Assembly (NCBI GenBank): GCA_913056495.1 | Contig: CAJXMO010000005.1 | Coordinates: 186,001-250,000 of the forward strand | Source: an uncultured Alteromonadaceae bacterium | GTDB taxonomy: Bacteria > Pseudomonadota > Gammaproteobacteria > Enterobacterales > Alteromonadaceae | Direction of reading: 5' to 3' | Length of the DNA stretch: 64,000 bases | Part shown: positions 28,001-39,451 of the stretch, piece after piece | Numbering within the stretch: the stretch's first letter is position 1 | Layout of the letters: every line of letters begins with the position of its first letter | Notes under the pieces: model-generated | What the model saw: only the letters and a program-made list of their open reading frames with translations | What the model was told of the DNA's origin: nothing | Database searches by the model: none | Translations under genes and position numbers: made by a program

Positions 28001-29176
28001 TTAGCCTGATTGTTTTTCAAGCCAGTTTTTATATTCAGCAGACATAATAAATGCATCGCTCTTATCAAAATCTGCAAGAATTGCCTGATCAAGTGTTGCG
28101 TCAAATTTACTATTAATCACATCCATGGCTTTAACGGCCAACTCATAGTCTTGCGAATACAGGCTAACTTGTAGCATGGCAACATAGGCTTCCAAGTCAA
28201 GCGGATCAGCCAGAACCGCCTGATGACTATGGTGGATAGCCTGCTTATAATTTCCTTCATAAGCGTTCAAAATAGCCAGCTCACTTTGCATTTTAACATC
28301 CTTCAACGCGCTATCTGGTAATTGCAGAATGGATTGAATGGCAGATGTATAGGCTTCGAATTCAACAAAGTGAGCTTCTAACATACCGGGAAATTCACCA
28401 AAAGATTGATACGCTTTGATTAAATCTGCCAGTATAGGCTGGCTCTGAGCAGCGCTCATGGTTGCCAATTTTCGTTGCACATAGTCCAGTAAAATGGGTT
28501 TATTTCGATAAGTTTCAACTAACTGGTTAAACGCAGAAGTCGCTTTTTTTATCTGCCCCCGCTCAAGTGAGACAATCAGCTCCATCACTTTTAACTTATG
28601 TTCAAGGTTATCAAAATTAGTCAGTTCTATTTCAATAAAATCAGTGTACTGGATCAAAAAATCAAGCGTTGAATAAGGTGAATACAGGTTCTGCACGTCG
28701 TAAATTTTTAAGCTGTTCAAATCCAGATAAAAATCCATATAGATATATCCGGCATCCCCAAAACTGATTCGATAATGGCTTAAATAATCGCTGCTGCCTA
28801 TCTGTGTCGAATACAGGTAATACCATTCACTTGACCCTTTATTGATATGATTGGCGACCAGCGTTGTAATAGCACCAGATACGGTTTTGGCACGCAATTG
28901 ATAGTCTTTAGGTTTTAAATACGGACTTGAATATTTGCGCTTTATTTCAGTCAATATTTTTTCATCATCGATGCTGGATTTAAATAGGTCCAGTTGTTTA
29001 TTGTTTAAACTTTGCTCTAGTTTTAAGTTAAAGTTTAAGACGGCTAAATCTTTGGTTTTGGCCTGCTGTTTAACCAGTTGAGCCGGCTTCGTCTGTTGCT
29101 GAGTACTACCACAAGCCGAAAGAATCAAACACAAGAGTGCAATAAAAATAGACGGAGTAAATTTAAAATTGATCAT
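28001..29176 (-). CDS. Lipoprotein with TPR-like C-terminal repeats
   Basis: Predicted lipoprotein of 391 residues (lipobox LSAC after CLIL). The first half (~60-180) is a mixed domain I do not recognise, with an aromatic strand segment (EWYYLYSTQIG, YIYMDFYLDLNSLKIYDVQN). The second half (~190-360) is helical and TPR-like, for example ILNAYEGNYKQAIHHSHQAVLADPLDLEAYVAMLQ. It follows the DUF3857/transglutaminase gene by 12 bases and is surely co-transcribed, so both likely act together at the cell envelope. Function unknown. Confidence 0.65.
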   Translation of the reverse strand: MINFKFTPSIFIALLCLILSACGSTQQQTKPAQLVKQQAKTKDLAVLNFNLKLEQSLNNKQLDLFKSSIDDEKILTEIKRKYSSPYLKPKDYQLRAKTVSGAITTLVANHINKGSSEWYYLYSTQIGSSDYLSHYRISFGDAGYIYMDFYLDLNSLKIYDVQNLYSPYSTLDFLIQYTDFIEIELTNFDNLEHKLKVMELIVSLERGQIKKATSAFNQLVETYRNKPILLDYVQRKLATMSAAQSQPILADLIKAYQSFGEFPGMLEAHFVEFEAYTSAIQSILQLPDSALKDVKMQSELAILNAYEGNYKQAIHHSHQAVLADPLDLEAYVAMLQVSLYSQDYELAVKAMDVINSKFDATLDQAILADFDKSDAFIMSAEYKNWLEKQSG

Positions 29177-29188
29177 TCTGGTTCAACC

Positions 29189-31216
29189 TTAATCTGCTAA
29201 TTGCTTCTGGTTAAGAGCAGATAATAATGTTTTCATTTCTTCGATTGCATATTCCTGCGTCACATTGGTGATGCTATTGGTATACATCATCTGATTGTCT
29301 ATCGTTTTTGCGACCGATAAGTAATCTGCAACATCAGCAGCAGGGACAAAACTCTGCTTAATGTTCAGTTCATTGATAAAGGTCAGTCTACGCCTGTCAT
29401 ATTCAATTTTTGATTTGAATAGTAAGTATTCATTATTAATGACGTTTTCAGATGAAGACTGACTGAAATCAATGTCTTCCGGAAACTGAATGGTCACTTT
29501 ATGACTGGAGTGAACCGGTTCACCAATCGAGAGCGGGTGCTGTCTGATAATGGTTTCCGGCTGAGTCAGATATTGACTGACATAGTTCGCTGTTAACTTA
29601 AACTCAGCACTCTTATCTTCAGTCAATGACCAGTATCCAGGCACTAAATAGCGCTCTTCAAATACAATCGTATTAGCCTCAAGGTTGTCTATCGCTTTTA
29701 GCTTTTGTATAGGTTTGATTTTTGGATAGGTTTTAGCGTAATAGTTAATATACTGTTTTTCTAATTTTTGGATGCCGCTAGTTGCCAGTTTGTAACGCAT
29801 ATATTCAGCTTCTTCACCACTAAAAGTCGTTTTAACGCGCCAATAAACAGGTGAAAAATAATCCGGCGCAATAATAGTTTCAATCACATCCACACGGGTC
29901 TGAATATTCTGTATTGGCGTTGCATCTATCAGTGCCTTTGAATCTGCTGAAACGACAAGCGCTCTTTCATAATTAAACTGGTGTTTATTTTCAATTTTGC
30001 TGCCTTGATGCGTTACCGTCGGATCAATCCAATAATCTTGATCCCGCCACTTAATTTTTGTAATTGCATGATTAAATGCATAATGACCGGGCAGTCGCTG
30101 ATCTAGGGCCCGTTTCCTGCGAGTTGAGACCAAAGCTACGTTAGCTTCAACGCCAATTGCTTTGAGTAAATCAACCAGTAAAAAAGATTTGTCTTTACAA
30201 TCACCGAACCGGTTTTCAAATACTTCAGCCGGATGGTGCGGTTTATGCGAATTAACGCCCAACTCAAGACCAAGATATCGAACATCATTTTGTACAAAAT
30301 TAATTGCATTATTGAGTGCCTGTTCAACCGGCAGTTGTTTCAACTCAGAGATATACGCTGAATAGGCCGTTGAATTTAAGGAATCAAGCTTAAAGAGTTT
30401 ATCTGCCCAGCGCGCTACATCATGCCAGGATTGATAATCGCTAAACTCAACATATGGTGCAGTGTACTGCCAACCCGGCACTTTATCCTCATCGGGCAAA
30501 GCCGGGATATCGGTTAACCTAATTTGAAAATATTGCTGATTATGATGAGTCGATACATCAACAATTGAGTTGTCCATACCATACACATTAAAACGAATAT
30601 GATTGTCCGACGGAGCTGTAACTAAGATATGAACCTCGTCAACATCAATGCCCCAGGCCAACCAGTTTGAATAATCAAAATGGCCATCAAAAACAGGGTT
30701 GATACCGATAATACTGTAACTATAATCAATTAAATCCCCTATTTGCACATTTTTGAGCTGAATCAGGGCTTGGTACTCACCGGAATAAATATTGCTGTCT
30801 TTATCATCCTCTGCATTTAGTAGCTGAATATCTTCCTGGCGGAGCTGATAAATAGTTTGACCATTTCGGATAACCGATACTTTGTGAATTGTCAGGGTTT
30901 CATAAGCCGGATTAAAATAAATTGATACATCCGAATAATCATTTAGCCCGGATGAATCTGTTGGTGAATAGGCGTAGCGATAAAAAGCTTGCTTGATATC
31001 CCCAGCATTCGCCTGCTCTTCAACCAAATAATAGTGGTTAGGCCGTCTCATATCCGCCAGAGGTTGTTCAGTGATTTGACTCAGTTGAACCCAGTCGGGC
31101 TCAGCTGAAATATTAACTTTTGGTGGGGCCTCAAACGCCAGTGATAAACTGGCCGTAAACTGACAAAAAATGATGAAAAGACATTTAATAATTAACGGGT
31201 ATCGCACTACACGCAT
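29189..31216 (-). CDS. Exported DUF3857 / transglutaminase-like protein
   Basis: Protein of 675 residues with signal peptide (LIIKCLFIIFCQFTASLSLAFA-like), a DUF3857 domain (~70-240, with YRYAYSPTDSSGLNDYSDVSIYFNPAYETLTIHK) and a transglutaminase-like core with the Cys of FGDCKDKSFLL, the His of NHAITKI and the Asp of YWIDPT, so the catalytic triad is complete. A DUF3858-like tail follows. Such proteins are exported in many Bacteroidetes and Proteobacteria; proteolysis or cross-linking has been suggested without proof. The ATG at 31216 touches its AAGG ribosome site; GTG codons 6 or 9 bases on are also possible starts. Confidence 0.78.
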   Translation of the reverse strand: MRVVRYPLIIKCLFIIFCQFTASLSLAFEAPPKVNISAEPDWVQLSQITEQPLADMRRPNHYYLVEEQANAGDIKQAFYRYAYSPTDSSGLNDYSDVSIYFNPAYETLTIHKVSVIRNGQTIYQLRQEDIQLLNAEDDKDSNIYSGEYQALIQLKNVQIGDLIDYSYSIIGINPVFDGHFDYSNWLAWGIDVDEVHILVTAPSDNHIRFNVYGMDNSIVDVSTHHNQQYFQIRLTDIPALPDEDKVPGWQYTAPYVEFSDYQSWHDVARWADKLFKLDSLNSTAYSAYISELKQLPVEQALNNAINFVQNDVRYLGLELGVNSHKPHHPAEVFENRFGDCKDKSFLLVDLLKAIGVEANVALVSTRRKRALDQRLPGHYAFNHAITKIKWRDQDYWIDPTVTHQGSKIENKHQFNYERALVVSADSKALIDATPIQNIQTRVDVIETIIAPDYFSPVYWRVKTTFSGEEAEYMRYKLATSGIQKLEKQYINYYAKTYPKIKPIQKLKAIDNLEANTIVFEERYLVPGYWSLTEDKSAEFKLTANYVSQYLTQPETIIRQHPLSIGEPVHSSHKVTIQFPEDIDFSQSSSENVINNEYLLFKSKIEYDRRRLTFINELNIKQSFVPAADVADYLSVAKTIDNQMMYTNSITNVTQEYAIEEMKTLLSALNQKQLAD

Positions 31217-31280
31217 CCTTGGTCTGTATTATTATTTAAACTATTTTTTTGCTTGAACTATAGCGTATCCGGCAACAAAC

Positions 31281-31754
31281 TTACAATAAAAGTCCATCAT
31301 CAAACGGAATAAAACGATTGGCTGACAGAGCAAGTGCGTTTGCGGTTAAGGGCTCAGCGCCATAAACATCAACGGTTTTCCCTTTTTGTTTGAGTGTATC
31401 AACTAAAATCGCAAAATCGCCGTCGCCGGACACCAAAACGATTTTATCTACCTGTTGGGCGTATTCCAGTGCATCAATGGTAATCCCCACATCCCAATCC
31501 CCTTTAGCAGAACCATCAAGGCGTTTAATAAAGGGTTTAAGTTTCACTTCAAAGCCTATCGCACGCAGAATATTTTGAAATTCAGTTTGCTTTTGATCGC
31601 CCCTGTCTACCGCATACGCAAAGGCTTTAACAATTTCACCTTGTTTTTTTACTTCAGCCCAAAACCGATTGTAATTAAAATTTCGTTTGAATGCCTGTCG
31701 GCTCGTGTAATACACATTTTGAACATCGACTAGGATGAGTATTTTATCGGTCAT
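31281..31754 (-). CDS. NYN/LabA-type nuclease-domain protein
   Basis: Single NYN (PIN-like) domain of 157 residues, expected to be a metal-dependent RNase or RNA-binding protein. The conserved acidic residues are visible: ILVDVQNVYY near the start, KGDWDVGITIDAL in the middle and VLVSGDGDFAILVDTLKQKGKTVDVYG, the LabA-like signature. GAGG ribosome site precedes the ATG. It is a single gene between the DUF3857 gene and lysS; target RNAs are unknown. Confidence 0.85.
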   Translation of the reverse strand: MTDKILILVDVQNVYYTSRQAFKRNFNYNRFWAEVKKQGEIVKAFAYAVDRGDQKQTEFQNILRAIGFEVKLKPFIKRLDGSAKGDWDVGITIDALEYAQQVDKIVLVSGDGDFAILVDTLKQKGKTVDVYGAEPLTANALALSANRFIPFDDGLLL

Positions 31755-31804
31755 TTTCGCCTCGTGGATACTTTGTAAATTGGAAAACAGTTTTCATCCG
31801 CCAT

Positions 31805-31838
31805 AAAAAAAGCCACTAAAGCAGAACTTTAGTGGCTT
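31805..31838 (-). terminator. Terminator of lysS
   Basis: AAGCCACTAAAG and CTTTAGTGGCTT pair on the minus strand around a short loop, followed by seven T; 26 bases past the lysS stop. Confidence 0.9.
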
Positions 31839-31863
31839 AATATATTCAAATTATTGAATCGTT

Positions 31864-33432
31864 TTATGCATCGGTTAACGGACGCATATGCGGAAACAGA
31901 ATAACATCTTTAATGGTTGGACAATCCGCAAATAACATCACTAAACGGTCAATCCCTATACCCTGACCTGCTGTTGGCGGTAAACCATATTCAAGTGCAG
32001 TAATATAATCATCGTCATAGTGCATGGCTTCTTCATCACCTGCATCTTTTTCTTCTACCTGCTTACGAAAACGTGCTGCTTGATCTTCAGCGTCATTTAA
32101 TTCCGAGAAGCCATTGGCCAGTTCACGACCACCGACGAAGAATTCGAACCTGTCTGTTACAAACGGATTTTCATCGTTACGACGTGCCAGTGGCGATACT
32201 TCCCACGGATATTCTGTAATGAATGTGGGCTGAATTAATTTATGCTCTGCCACTTCTTCAAAGATTTCACACAAGTATTTACCCGCACCCCAGATACCTT
32301 CCTGCTCAGGCTCTTTAACACCCACCTGTTTGGCCATTGCACGAATTGCATCAAAGTTATTTTCAGGATCTTTTAATACTGCAGCATCTAACTCGGGCGC
32401 ATGTTTAATCACAGCATCGGCCATAGATAAACGCTCAAACGGTTGACCAAAATCATACTCTATGGTTTCTAAGATATTACCTTCATCGTCACGTTTGGTA
32501 TTGGTTACCGTCGTTGTTCCTAACACATCTTGTGCAATGGTACGCAGCATGTCTTCGGTTAGATTCATTAAATCTTTGTAGTCAGCATACGCCTGATAGA
32601 ATTCAATCATAGTGAATTCTGGGTTATGACGCGTGCTTAAACCTTCGTTTCTAAAATTACGATTAATTTCAAAAACACGGTCAAATCCACCTACTACTAA
32701 ACGTTTTAAATACAACTCTGGCGCGATACGCAAAAACATATCAATGCTTAAAGCATTGTGGTGAGTAACGAATGGTTTAGCCGTCGCACCGCCCGGAATG
32801 ACCTGTAACATAGGTGTTTCCACTTCCATAAAACGACGCTCAGTTAAATACTTGCGGATACCGCTTACTACTTTTGAACGGATTTGGAATACATCACGGG
32901 TTTCTTGGTTGATCATTAAATCGACATAACGCTGACGGTATTTGGTTTCCTGATCTGCCAGACCATGATATTTTTCAGGTAAGGGACGCAAGGATTTAGT
33001 TAATAATTTATATTCAACCATGTGGACATACAGATCCCCTTTGCCTGATTTATGAAGCGGACCTTTAACACCAATAATGTCACCTATGTCCAATACACCA
33101 TAGCGCTCTTTTAAATCAGCCTGTACCGTTTTTTTATCGGCATAGGCCTGAATACGGCCAGTCATATCCTGAATCACCATAAAAGGACCGCGTTTAGCCA
33201 TGATACGGCCGGCAATTGAAACAATGTTATCTTCAGCTTCTAACGTTGGTTTATCTTTTTCACCAAACTCAGCTTGAAGATCAGCAGCATAATGCTCAGG
33301 CTGAAAATCATTTGGGTGTGCATTTGCCGAGCAGTTTTCACGAATGCTGGCGAGTTTAGCTTTACGCTCAGCAATCAGTTTATTGTGCTCTTGTGCGCTT
33401 TCAGTTTGATTTGATGCGTTTTGTTCAGACAT
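31864..33432 (-). CDS. lysS: Lysine--tRNA ligase (class II)
   Basis: Charges tRNA-Lys. The 522 residues hold an N-terminal OB-fold anticodon domain ([25 protein letters not shown]) and the class II core with motif 2 ([23 protein letters not shown]) and motif 3 ([19 protein letters not shown]). The reading frame is open another 96 bases upstream, but the ATG at 33432 (MSEQNASNQ) has CTGGAA before it and gives the E. coli-like start. It lies 67 bases after prfB, as in E. coli, where prfB and lysS form one operon. Confidence 0.97.
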   Translation of the reverse strand: MSEQNASNQTESAQEHNKLIAERKAKLASIRENCSANAHPNDFQPEHYAADLQAEFGEKDKPTLEAEDNIVSIAGRIMAKRGPFMVIQDMTGRIQAYADKKTVQADLKERYGVLDIGDIIGVKGPLHKSGKGDLYVHMVEYKLLTKSLRPLPEKYHGLADQETKYRQRYVDLMINQETRDVFQIRSKVVSGIRKYLTERRFMEVETPMLQVIPGGATAKPFVTHHNALSIDMFLRIAPELYLKRLVVGGFDRVFEINRNFRNEGLSTRHNPEFTMIEFYQAYADYKDLMNLTEDMLRTIAQDVLGTTTVTNTKRDDEGNILETIEYDFGQPFERLSMADAVIKHAPELDAAVLKDPENNFDAIRAMAKQVGVKEPEQEGIWGAGKYLCEIFEEVAEHKLIQPTFITEYPWEVSPLARRNDENPFVTDRFEFFVGGRELANGFSELNDAEDQAARFRKQVEEKDAGDEEAMHYDDDYITALEYGLPPTAGQGIGIDRLVMLFADCPTIKDVILFPHMRPLTDA

Positions 33433-33499
33433 AAGTATTCCAGTAATGACTAAATTCGATTCTAAATAACTCTGTATTCTGGGCTTTAAAAGCCATAAA

Positions 33500-34598
33500 T
33501 CAGAGACCTGCTTTGAGTGCAGCTTCAATATAAGGGTCTAGTTCGCCGTCTAATACAGCTTGAGTATTACGGTTTTCAACCCCGGTTCTTAAATCTTTAA
33601 TGCGGGAATCATCCAGTACATAAGAGCGGATCTGACTGCCCCATCCAATGTCGGATTTACCTTCTTCCATAGCTTGTTTTTCAGCATTTTGTTTTTGTAG
33701 TTCAAGCTCATATAATTTAGCTTTCAGCTGTTTCATCGCCTGATCTTTGTTTTTATGCTGAGAGCGATCATTTTGACACTGAACAACTGTATTGGTTGGC
33801 AAGTGAGTAATACGAACCGCTGAATCAGTTCGGTTTACGTGCTGACCGCCCGCCCCGGACGCGCGATAGGTATCAATTCGTAAATCTGCCGGGTTTATAT
33901 CAATTTCAATATCATCATCAACTTCCGGATAAACAAAAGCAGATGCGAATGACGTATGACGTCGGTTACCTGAATCAAACGGAGATTTTCTGACAAGTCT
34001 GTGAACCCCGGTTTCGGTTCTTAACCAACCAAATGCATATTCACCAGAGACTCGTATTGTCGCCGATTTAATGCCAGCAACATCACCGTCAGAGACTTCG
34101 ATTAATTCGGCTTTAAAGTCATGAGATTCAGCCCAGCGTAAATACATGCGCAGCAACATACTGCACCAATCCTGCGCTTCAGTGCCGCCTGATCCGGATT
34201 GTAAATCGATATAACAGTCAGCCGTATCCTGAGGGCCGCTGAACATACGCCTGAATTCTAACTCGCCAATTTTAACTTCTAGCTCATCAAGTTCAGCGAC
34301 GGCTTCATCAAATGTATCTTGATCTTCAGCTTCAACCGCTAACTCAATTAACCCTTCAACATCTTCAACACCCTGCTCGAGTGCATCAATTGTCTTAACA
34401 ATGGTTTCAAGTGTGGATCTTTCTTTGCCGAGTGCTTGCGCTTTTTCGGGTTCATTCCACACATCGGGCTCTTCTAATAATCGGGAAACTTCTTCTAAAC
34501 GCTCTGATTTTTGTTCATAGTCAAAGATACCCCCTAAGCGTTTGAGTACGCTCTGCAATATCTTTTATTTTGGTATGTACCGGGTTTAATTCAAACAT
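33500..34598 (-). CDS. prfB: Peptide chain release factor 2, with programmed +1 frameshift
   Basis: RF2 recognises UGA and UAA and triggers peptide release. The first frame starts at ATG 34598 ([20 protein letters not shown]...RGYL) and stops at UGA (34521-34523) after 25 codons; the rest reads in the +1 frame ([12 protein letters not shown]...). The GGQ loop is in [10 protein letters not shown] and the UGA-recognition SPF in KSPFDSG. The complete product is about 365 residues and collinear with E. coli RF2. A single-frame annotation would miss the first 25 residues and start wrongly at an internal codon. Confidence 0.97.
34520..34535 (-). promoter_or_regulatory. RF2 autoregulatory frameshift site
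   Basis: On the minus strand AGGGGGTATCTTTGAC: a Shine-Dalgarno-like AGGGGG three bases before CTT TGA C, the known slippery stop of prfB. Low RF2 slows UGA reading and lets the ribosome shift +1. Confidence 0.95.
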
Positions 34599-34750
34599 CC
34601 AATTGCTACTTAAAAGTTATTAATTCTGGTTTCAAAATAAGCGCGAAATTGTACCCAAATTTACGCCTATTTGGTATAGCTAACTTAGCTTTACTGCAAC
34701 TAAAGTTTTAATTTTTAGTCGCAAATTTCATTTTTTGAAAAATTAAAAAG

Positions 34751-35905
34751 CTAAAACGCCTCATCTGCATCGGGAAATAAAAAACCTTCATTAACGATAG
34801 CTAACAGTAAATTAAATGCTTCCGCGTGGCTCACGAATTTAATGAGTTGCTGAGCTTGGTATTTGTCTTGCTCGGCAATCAAGCGTGCAAGTTCAAATTG
34901 TGGTTCCGACAAACACACTGACTCACCATTAATAAACAACTGGTTATTAACAAATAGACACCTAAGTCCGCCTAATCTGTGCCAGTTAATCGACTCTGCG
35001 TCGCTTTGTACTAACAACTCTTTTAAATCTTCGGCTTCATATCCGGGTTCAACCGGCTGAATATCCAAGTCATGTTTTGCCTGACTAAGGTAACGACCGA
35101 CAAATTGCTCAAATTGATGTTTATCGTTGATTGTTGACAATATCAATTGTTTTAAGTCAGCCTGTTCATCTGGCAAAACATCACTTTTATTGGTTCTCAA
35201 TACCAAATCCGGATCTGCATATCTTTGTTTAAAACATTCTTCCTGCAGTGCATAATCGGCAAATGCAGATAATAAATCCTGCTGGTTTGGTGCCCGAAAT
35301 CCGACTGAATAATTCAGAGCGGCTTCTATAGCATAGCCTTCATGCGGACATCCCGGCGGGATGTAGAGTAAATCTCCAGGTTCCAGTATGTCGTCAATAC
35401 AGGCTTCAAAACCGGTCACCTGCAGCAAGTCCGGATGAGGGATAGTATCGGTTAAAGCCTGTCTGTAACCCACTTTCCAGTGACGTTTACCCTGACCTTG
35501 CAATATAAATACATCATATTGATCAACATGAGCGCCCACGCCGCCACCTGGCATTGAAAAACTGACCATTAAGTCATCGATTCGCCAGTTTGGAATAAAC
35601 CTAAAAGGATTCATTAAAGCTGCGGCATCCGTAGACCAGTGATCAACTGCTTGAACTAACAAAGTCCAGTCACTTTCACCGAAATGACTATAGTCTTCAA
35701 ATGGTCCATGTTCAACGTGCCAATGAGTACCTTGTTTGGCAATGACCCTTGATTCTACTTCATCTTCTAAGGCTAAACCTGCCAGTTCATCAGCATCTAT
35801 GGGATCGACAAAATTTTTGAATGCGCCTTTGATCAAAACTGGTTTTTTTTGCCAGTATTCTGCCAAAAACGCTTCTACATTAAACTCTGAAAATTGATAA
35901 TTCAT
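34751..35905 (-). CDS. roxA: Ribosomal protein uL16 arginine 3-hydroxylase (JmjC oxygenase, YcfD/RoxA)
   Basis: Fe(II)/2-oxoglutarate oxygenase that hydroxylates an arginine of ribosomal protein L16. The iron ligands are His126 and Asp128 (GAHVDQYD) and His188 (PPGCPHEGY), at the same positions as in E. coli YcfD. The JmjC core spans ~85-210, followed by the dimerisation and winged-helix regions to 384. NWRIDDLMVSFSMPGGGVG and EPGDLLYIPPG are family signatures. Ribosome site GAGGA. It follows the small DUF2798 gene by nine bases. Confidence 0.9.
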   Translation of the reverse strand: MNYQFSEFNVEAFLAEYWQKKPVLIKGAFKNFVDPIDADELAGLALEDEVESRVIAKQGTHWHVEHGPFEDYSHFGESDWTLLVQAVDHWSTDAAALMNPFRFIPNWRIDDLMVSFSMPGGGVGAHVDQYDVFILQGQGKRHWKVGYRQALTDTIPHPDLLQVTGFEACIDDILEPGDLLYIPPGCPHEGYAIEAALNYSVGFRAPNQQDLLSAFADYALQEECFKQRYADPDLVLRTNKSDVLPDEQADLKQLILSTINDKHQFEQFVGRYLSQAKHDLDIQPVEPGYEAEDLKELLVQSDAESINWHRLGGLRCLFVNNQLFINGESVCLSEPQFELARLIAEQDKYQAQQLIKFVSHAEAFNLLLAIVNEGFLFPDADEAF

Positions 35906-35914
35906 GTTTTATCC

Positions 35915-36139
35915 TCATTCTGTGAGCAATAAACTGACCACTTTCCGCACAAAAGGCCCGACAATCATAATCGTTGGAAAAGCAACCACAAATGCAAATG
36001 CCCAAGCTTTAAGCCAGATTTGCAAAATGCCGTCTACCCAGCCTAAATTAAATAAAGTGATCACAAATGACATAATGCAGGACATAGTCAATGCCATCAC
36101 AAACGCAAATACTTTATGCTGATGCCTTTTATCAATCAC
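35915..36139 (-). CDS. DUF2798 small membrane protein
   Basis: Protein of 74 residues with two helices (about 12-32 and 43-68) and the sequence MALTMSCIMSFVITLFNLG ... WLKAWAFAFVVAFPTIMIVGP, which fits the DUF2798 family. No function is known. Start is GTG at 36139 behind GAGG. It is probably co-transcribed with roxA downstream. Confidence 0.8.
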   Translation of the reverse strand: MIDKRHQHKVFAFVMALTMSCIMSFVITLFNLGWVDGILQIWLKAWAFAFVVAFPTIMIVGPFVRKVVSLLLTE

Positions 36140-36171
36140 AAGGACCTCATTGGCTAATTTAAACTGAATTC

Positions 36172-36203
36172 AAAAACACAAAAGGCAGCCAATTAGCTGC
36201 CCT
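36172..36203 (-). terminator. Terminator downstream of purB
   Basis: GGGCAGC and GCTGCC pair on the minus strand around six bases, followed by TTTTGTGTTTTT. It lies about 70 bases past the purB stop, after a second AT-rich hairpin. Confidence 0.75.
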
Positions 36204-36226
36204 ATTATGTGTAAATAACACTTATC

Positions 36227-36255
36227 AGAAATATTCATTATAAATGAATATTTCT
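36227..36255. repeat. Perfect 13-bp AT-rich inverted repeat behind purB
   Basis: AGAAATATTCATT and AATGAATATTTCT flank a three-base loop, 18 bases past the purB stop. It makes a strong snap-back hairpin and may act with the GC-richer terminator that follows. Confidence 0.6.
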
Positions 36256-36272
36256 TGCTCAAACATTATGGA

Positions 36273-37652
<1,380 letters not shown>

Positions 37653-37658
37653 TTAAGA

Positions 37659-38285
37659 TTATGCGTATTGTTTTAGGGCTTGTTCAGCAAAATGCACCCA
37701 ATGTTGTCTGCGCAAAACAATATTTCTACGCTGACCGCCTAACTGTCGCCACAAAACAGCCGAACGTACTGCAGACAGCAATAAAGCTCTAACTTTATTT
37801 TGCACTGCATTTTGTTTCAGCAAGTCTGGATTCCCTAATACTTTAATTGGAGATCCCAGTGGACTAATGACTTGTTTATAAGCTTGGGCAAAGCCTTCTA
37901 ACACTAATTCATGTGTCAGCTCAAAATGAGCTCGTTTTTGTTCAATCAGGTTAATTTGCTGCGACAGTTGCTGCAAACTAGCCTGCCTTTTAGTTAATCT
38001 GCGCTCTAATGTTAATGCACTTAATACATATCGGGTTAACTCGGCATCTTTGACGTTTGAATTATTACCCAGTTGTTCGCGAATAATTTTAAACCCGGAT
38101 AATAAATTAGCAGGACCACCATATACAGCTTCGGTATTATCCGGATTGGTATTAAGGACACTTTCGAGCATAGTGCTCAATTCATCTTCATTCAGCGCAC
38201 CACGGCGCGCTATCGTCTGAACCATATAACAGGCCTGACAGACGCCTGCTAACGCTAATGTTTGTTGGTATGTTACTTTTGCCAT
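37659..38285 (-). CDS. hflD: High-frequency lysogenization protein HflD homolog
   Basis: Peripheral membrane protein of 208 residues, all-helical; in E. coli it binds phage lambda CII and is conserved in gammaproteobacteria for an unknown host role. The start QTLALAGVCQACYMVQTIAR and the late IKVLGNPDLLKQNAVQNKVRALLLSAVRSAVLWRQLGG agree with the family. It lies 18 bases before purB and 9 bases after mnmA, the order found in E. coli. Confidence 0.92.
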   Translation of the reverse strand: MAKVTYQQTLALAGVCQACYMVQTIARRGALNEDELSTMLESVLNTNPDNTEAVYGGPANLLSGFKIIREQLGNNSNVKDAELTRYVLSALTLERRLTKRQASLQQLSQQINLIEQKRAHFELTHELVLEGFAQAYKQVISPLGSPIKVLGNPDLLKQNAVQNKVRALLLSAVRSAVLWRQLGGQRRNIVLRRQHWVHFAEQALKQYA

Positions 38286-38294
38286 TATATCTGG

Positions 38295-39395
38295 TTACTT
38301 AATTAAGGTATCAATAATGGCGCCACCTAAGCAGGTTTCACCCGAATAAAACACGGCTGATTGTCCCGGCGTGACCGCAGCAACCGGTTCATTAAACATA
38401 ACCTGATAGTTGTCGGCATCAATTTTTTCAATTATGCAGCTAACATCCGTCTGACGGTAACGGGTTTTAACGGTACATTCGAATTGCCCGTCCGGGCCTT
38501 TTCGGTCCACCCAGTGAGCCTGATTAACGAGCATGCCTTTTGAAAATAATCTCGGATGTTGGCTGCCCTGAGCCACAATCAGTACGTTGCGCTCCAGATC
38601 TTTATCTACTGTGTACCATGGGTCTTCCCCGGCATCTTTTAAACCGCCTATGCCCAGACCTTTTCGCTGACCAAGCGTATGATACATTAATCCTTCATGA
38701 CGACCGATCACTTTACCTTCGGTCGTTTCAATATCACCTGGTTGCGCCGGTAAATATTGTTGTAAAAAGTCTTTAAATTTTCGCTCACCAATAAAACAAA
38801 TACCGGTGGAATCCTTTTTATTGGCGGTAATCAAATCTTGCTCTTCAGCAATTTTTCTGACTTCAGGTTTTTCAAGCTCGCCAACCGGGAATAAGGTTTG
38901 TGCGATATGTTTTGCCGCCAGTGTATACAAAAAGTAGCTTTGATCTTTATTATTATCCAGGCCACGTAACATTTGCCATTCACCCTCAACACAGGCTCGA
39001 CGCACATAATGACCAGTTGCAATATAATCAGCGCCTAATGCTTCTGCGGCAAACTCTAAAAAGGCTTTAAATTTAATTTCTTTATTGCACATGATATCCG
39101 GATTAGGTGTACGTCCGGCTTTATATTCTGCTAAAAAATATTCAAATACATTATCCCAGTATTCCGCGGCAAAATTTACTGTGTGCAATTCTATGCCTAG
39201 TTTATCGGCTACCGCTTGCGCATCAGCTAAATCCTGAGCGGCCGCACAATATTCATCTGTATCATCTTCTTCCCAGTTTTTCATAAATAAGCCTTCAACC
39301 TGATAACCTTGTTGAAGTAATAAATAAGCTGAAACTGAAGAGTCGACACCGCCAGACATTCCAACAATGACTTTTTTATCACTGTTATTAGACAT
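38295..39395 (-). CDS. mnmA: tRNA-specific 2-thiouridylase MnmA
   Basis: Thiolates U34 of tRNA-Lys, -Glu and -Gln with sulfur from the Tus relay. PP-loop [15 protein letters not shown] at the N-terminus; catalytic cysteines in [12 protein letters not shown] and [26 protein letters not shown] marks the middle domain. The 366 residues are typical. The ribosome site is weak (AGGT, twelve bases away). Located between nudJ and hflD. Confidence 0.96.
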   Translation of the reverse strand: MSNNSDKKVIVGMSGGVDSSVSAYLLLQQGYQVEGLFMKNWEEDDTDEYCAAAQDLADAQAVADKLGIELHTVNFAAEYWDNVFEYFLAEYKAGRTPNPDIMCNKEIKFKAFLEFAAEALGADYIATGHYVRRACVEGEWQMLRGLDNNKDQSYFLYTLAAKHIAQTLFPVGELEKPEVRKIAEEQDLITANKKDSTGICFIGERKFKDFLQQYLPAQPGDIETTEGKVIGRHEGLMYHTLGQRKGLGIGGLKDAGEDPWYTVDKDLERNVLIVAQGSQHPRLFSKGMLVNQAHWVDRKGPDGQFECTVKTRYRQTDVSCIIEKIDADNYQVMFNEPVAAVTPGQSAVFYSGETCLGGAIIDTLIK

Positions 39396-39451
39396 ATTTT
39401 ATTAAACCTACTGCTAAAAATGGGCGCTTATTCTAGCATTGTTTCCCGGCG

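Noticed and set aside
33433..33528. 32-codon N-terminal extension of lysS overlapping prfB
   Set aside because: Not found in LysS proteins; the ATG at 33432 has a ribosome site and the family N-terminus.
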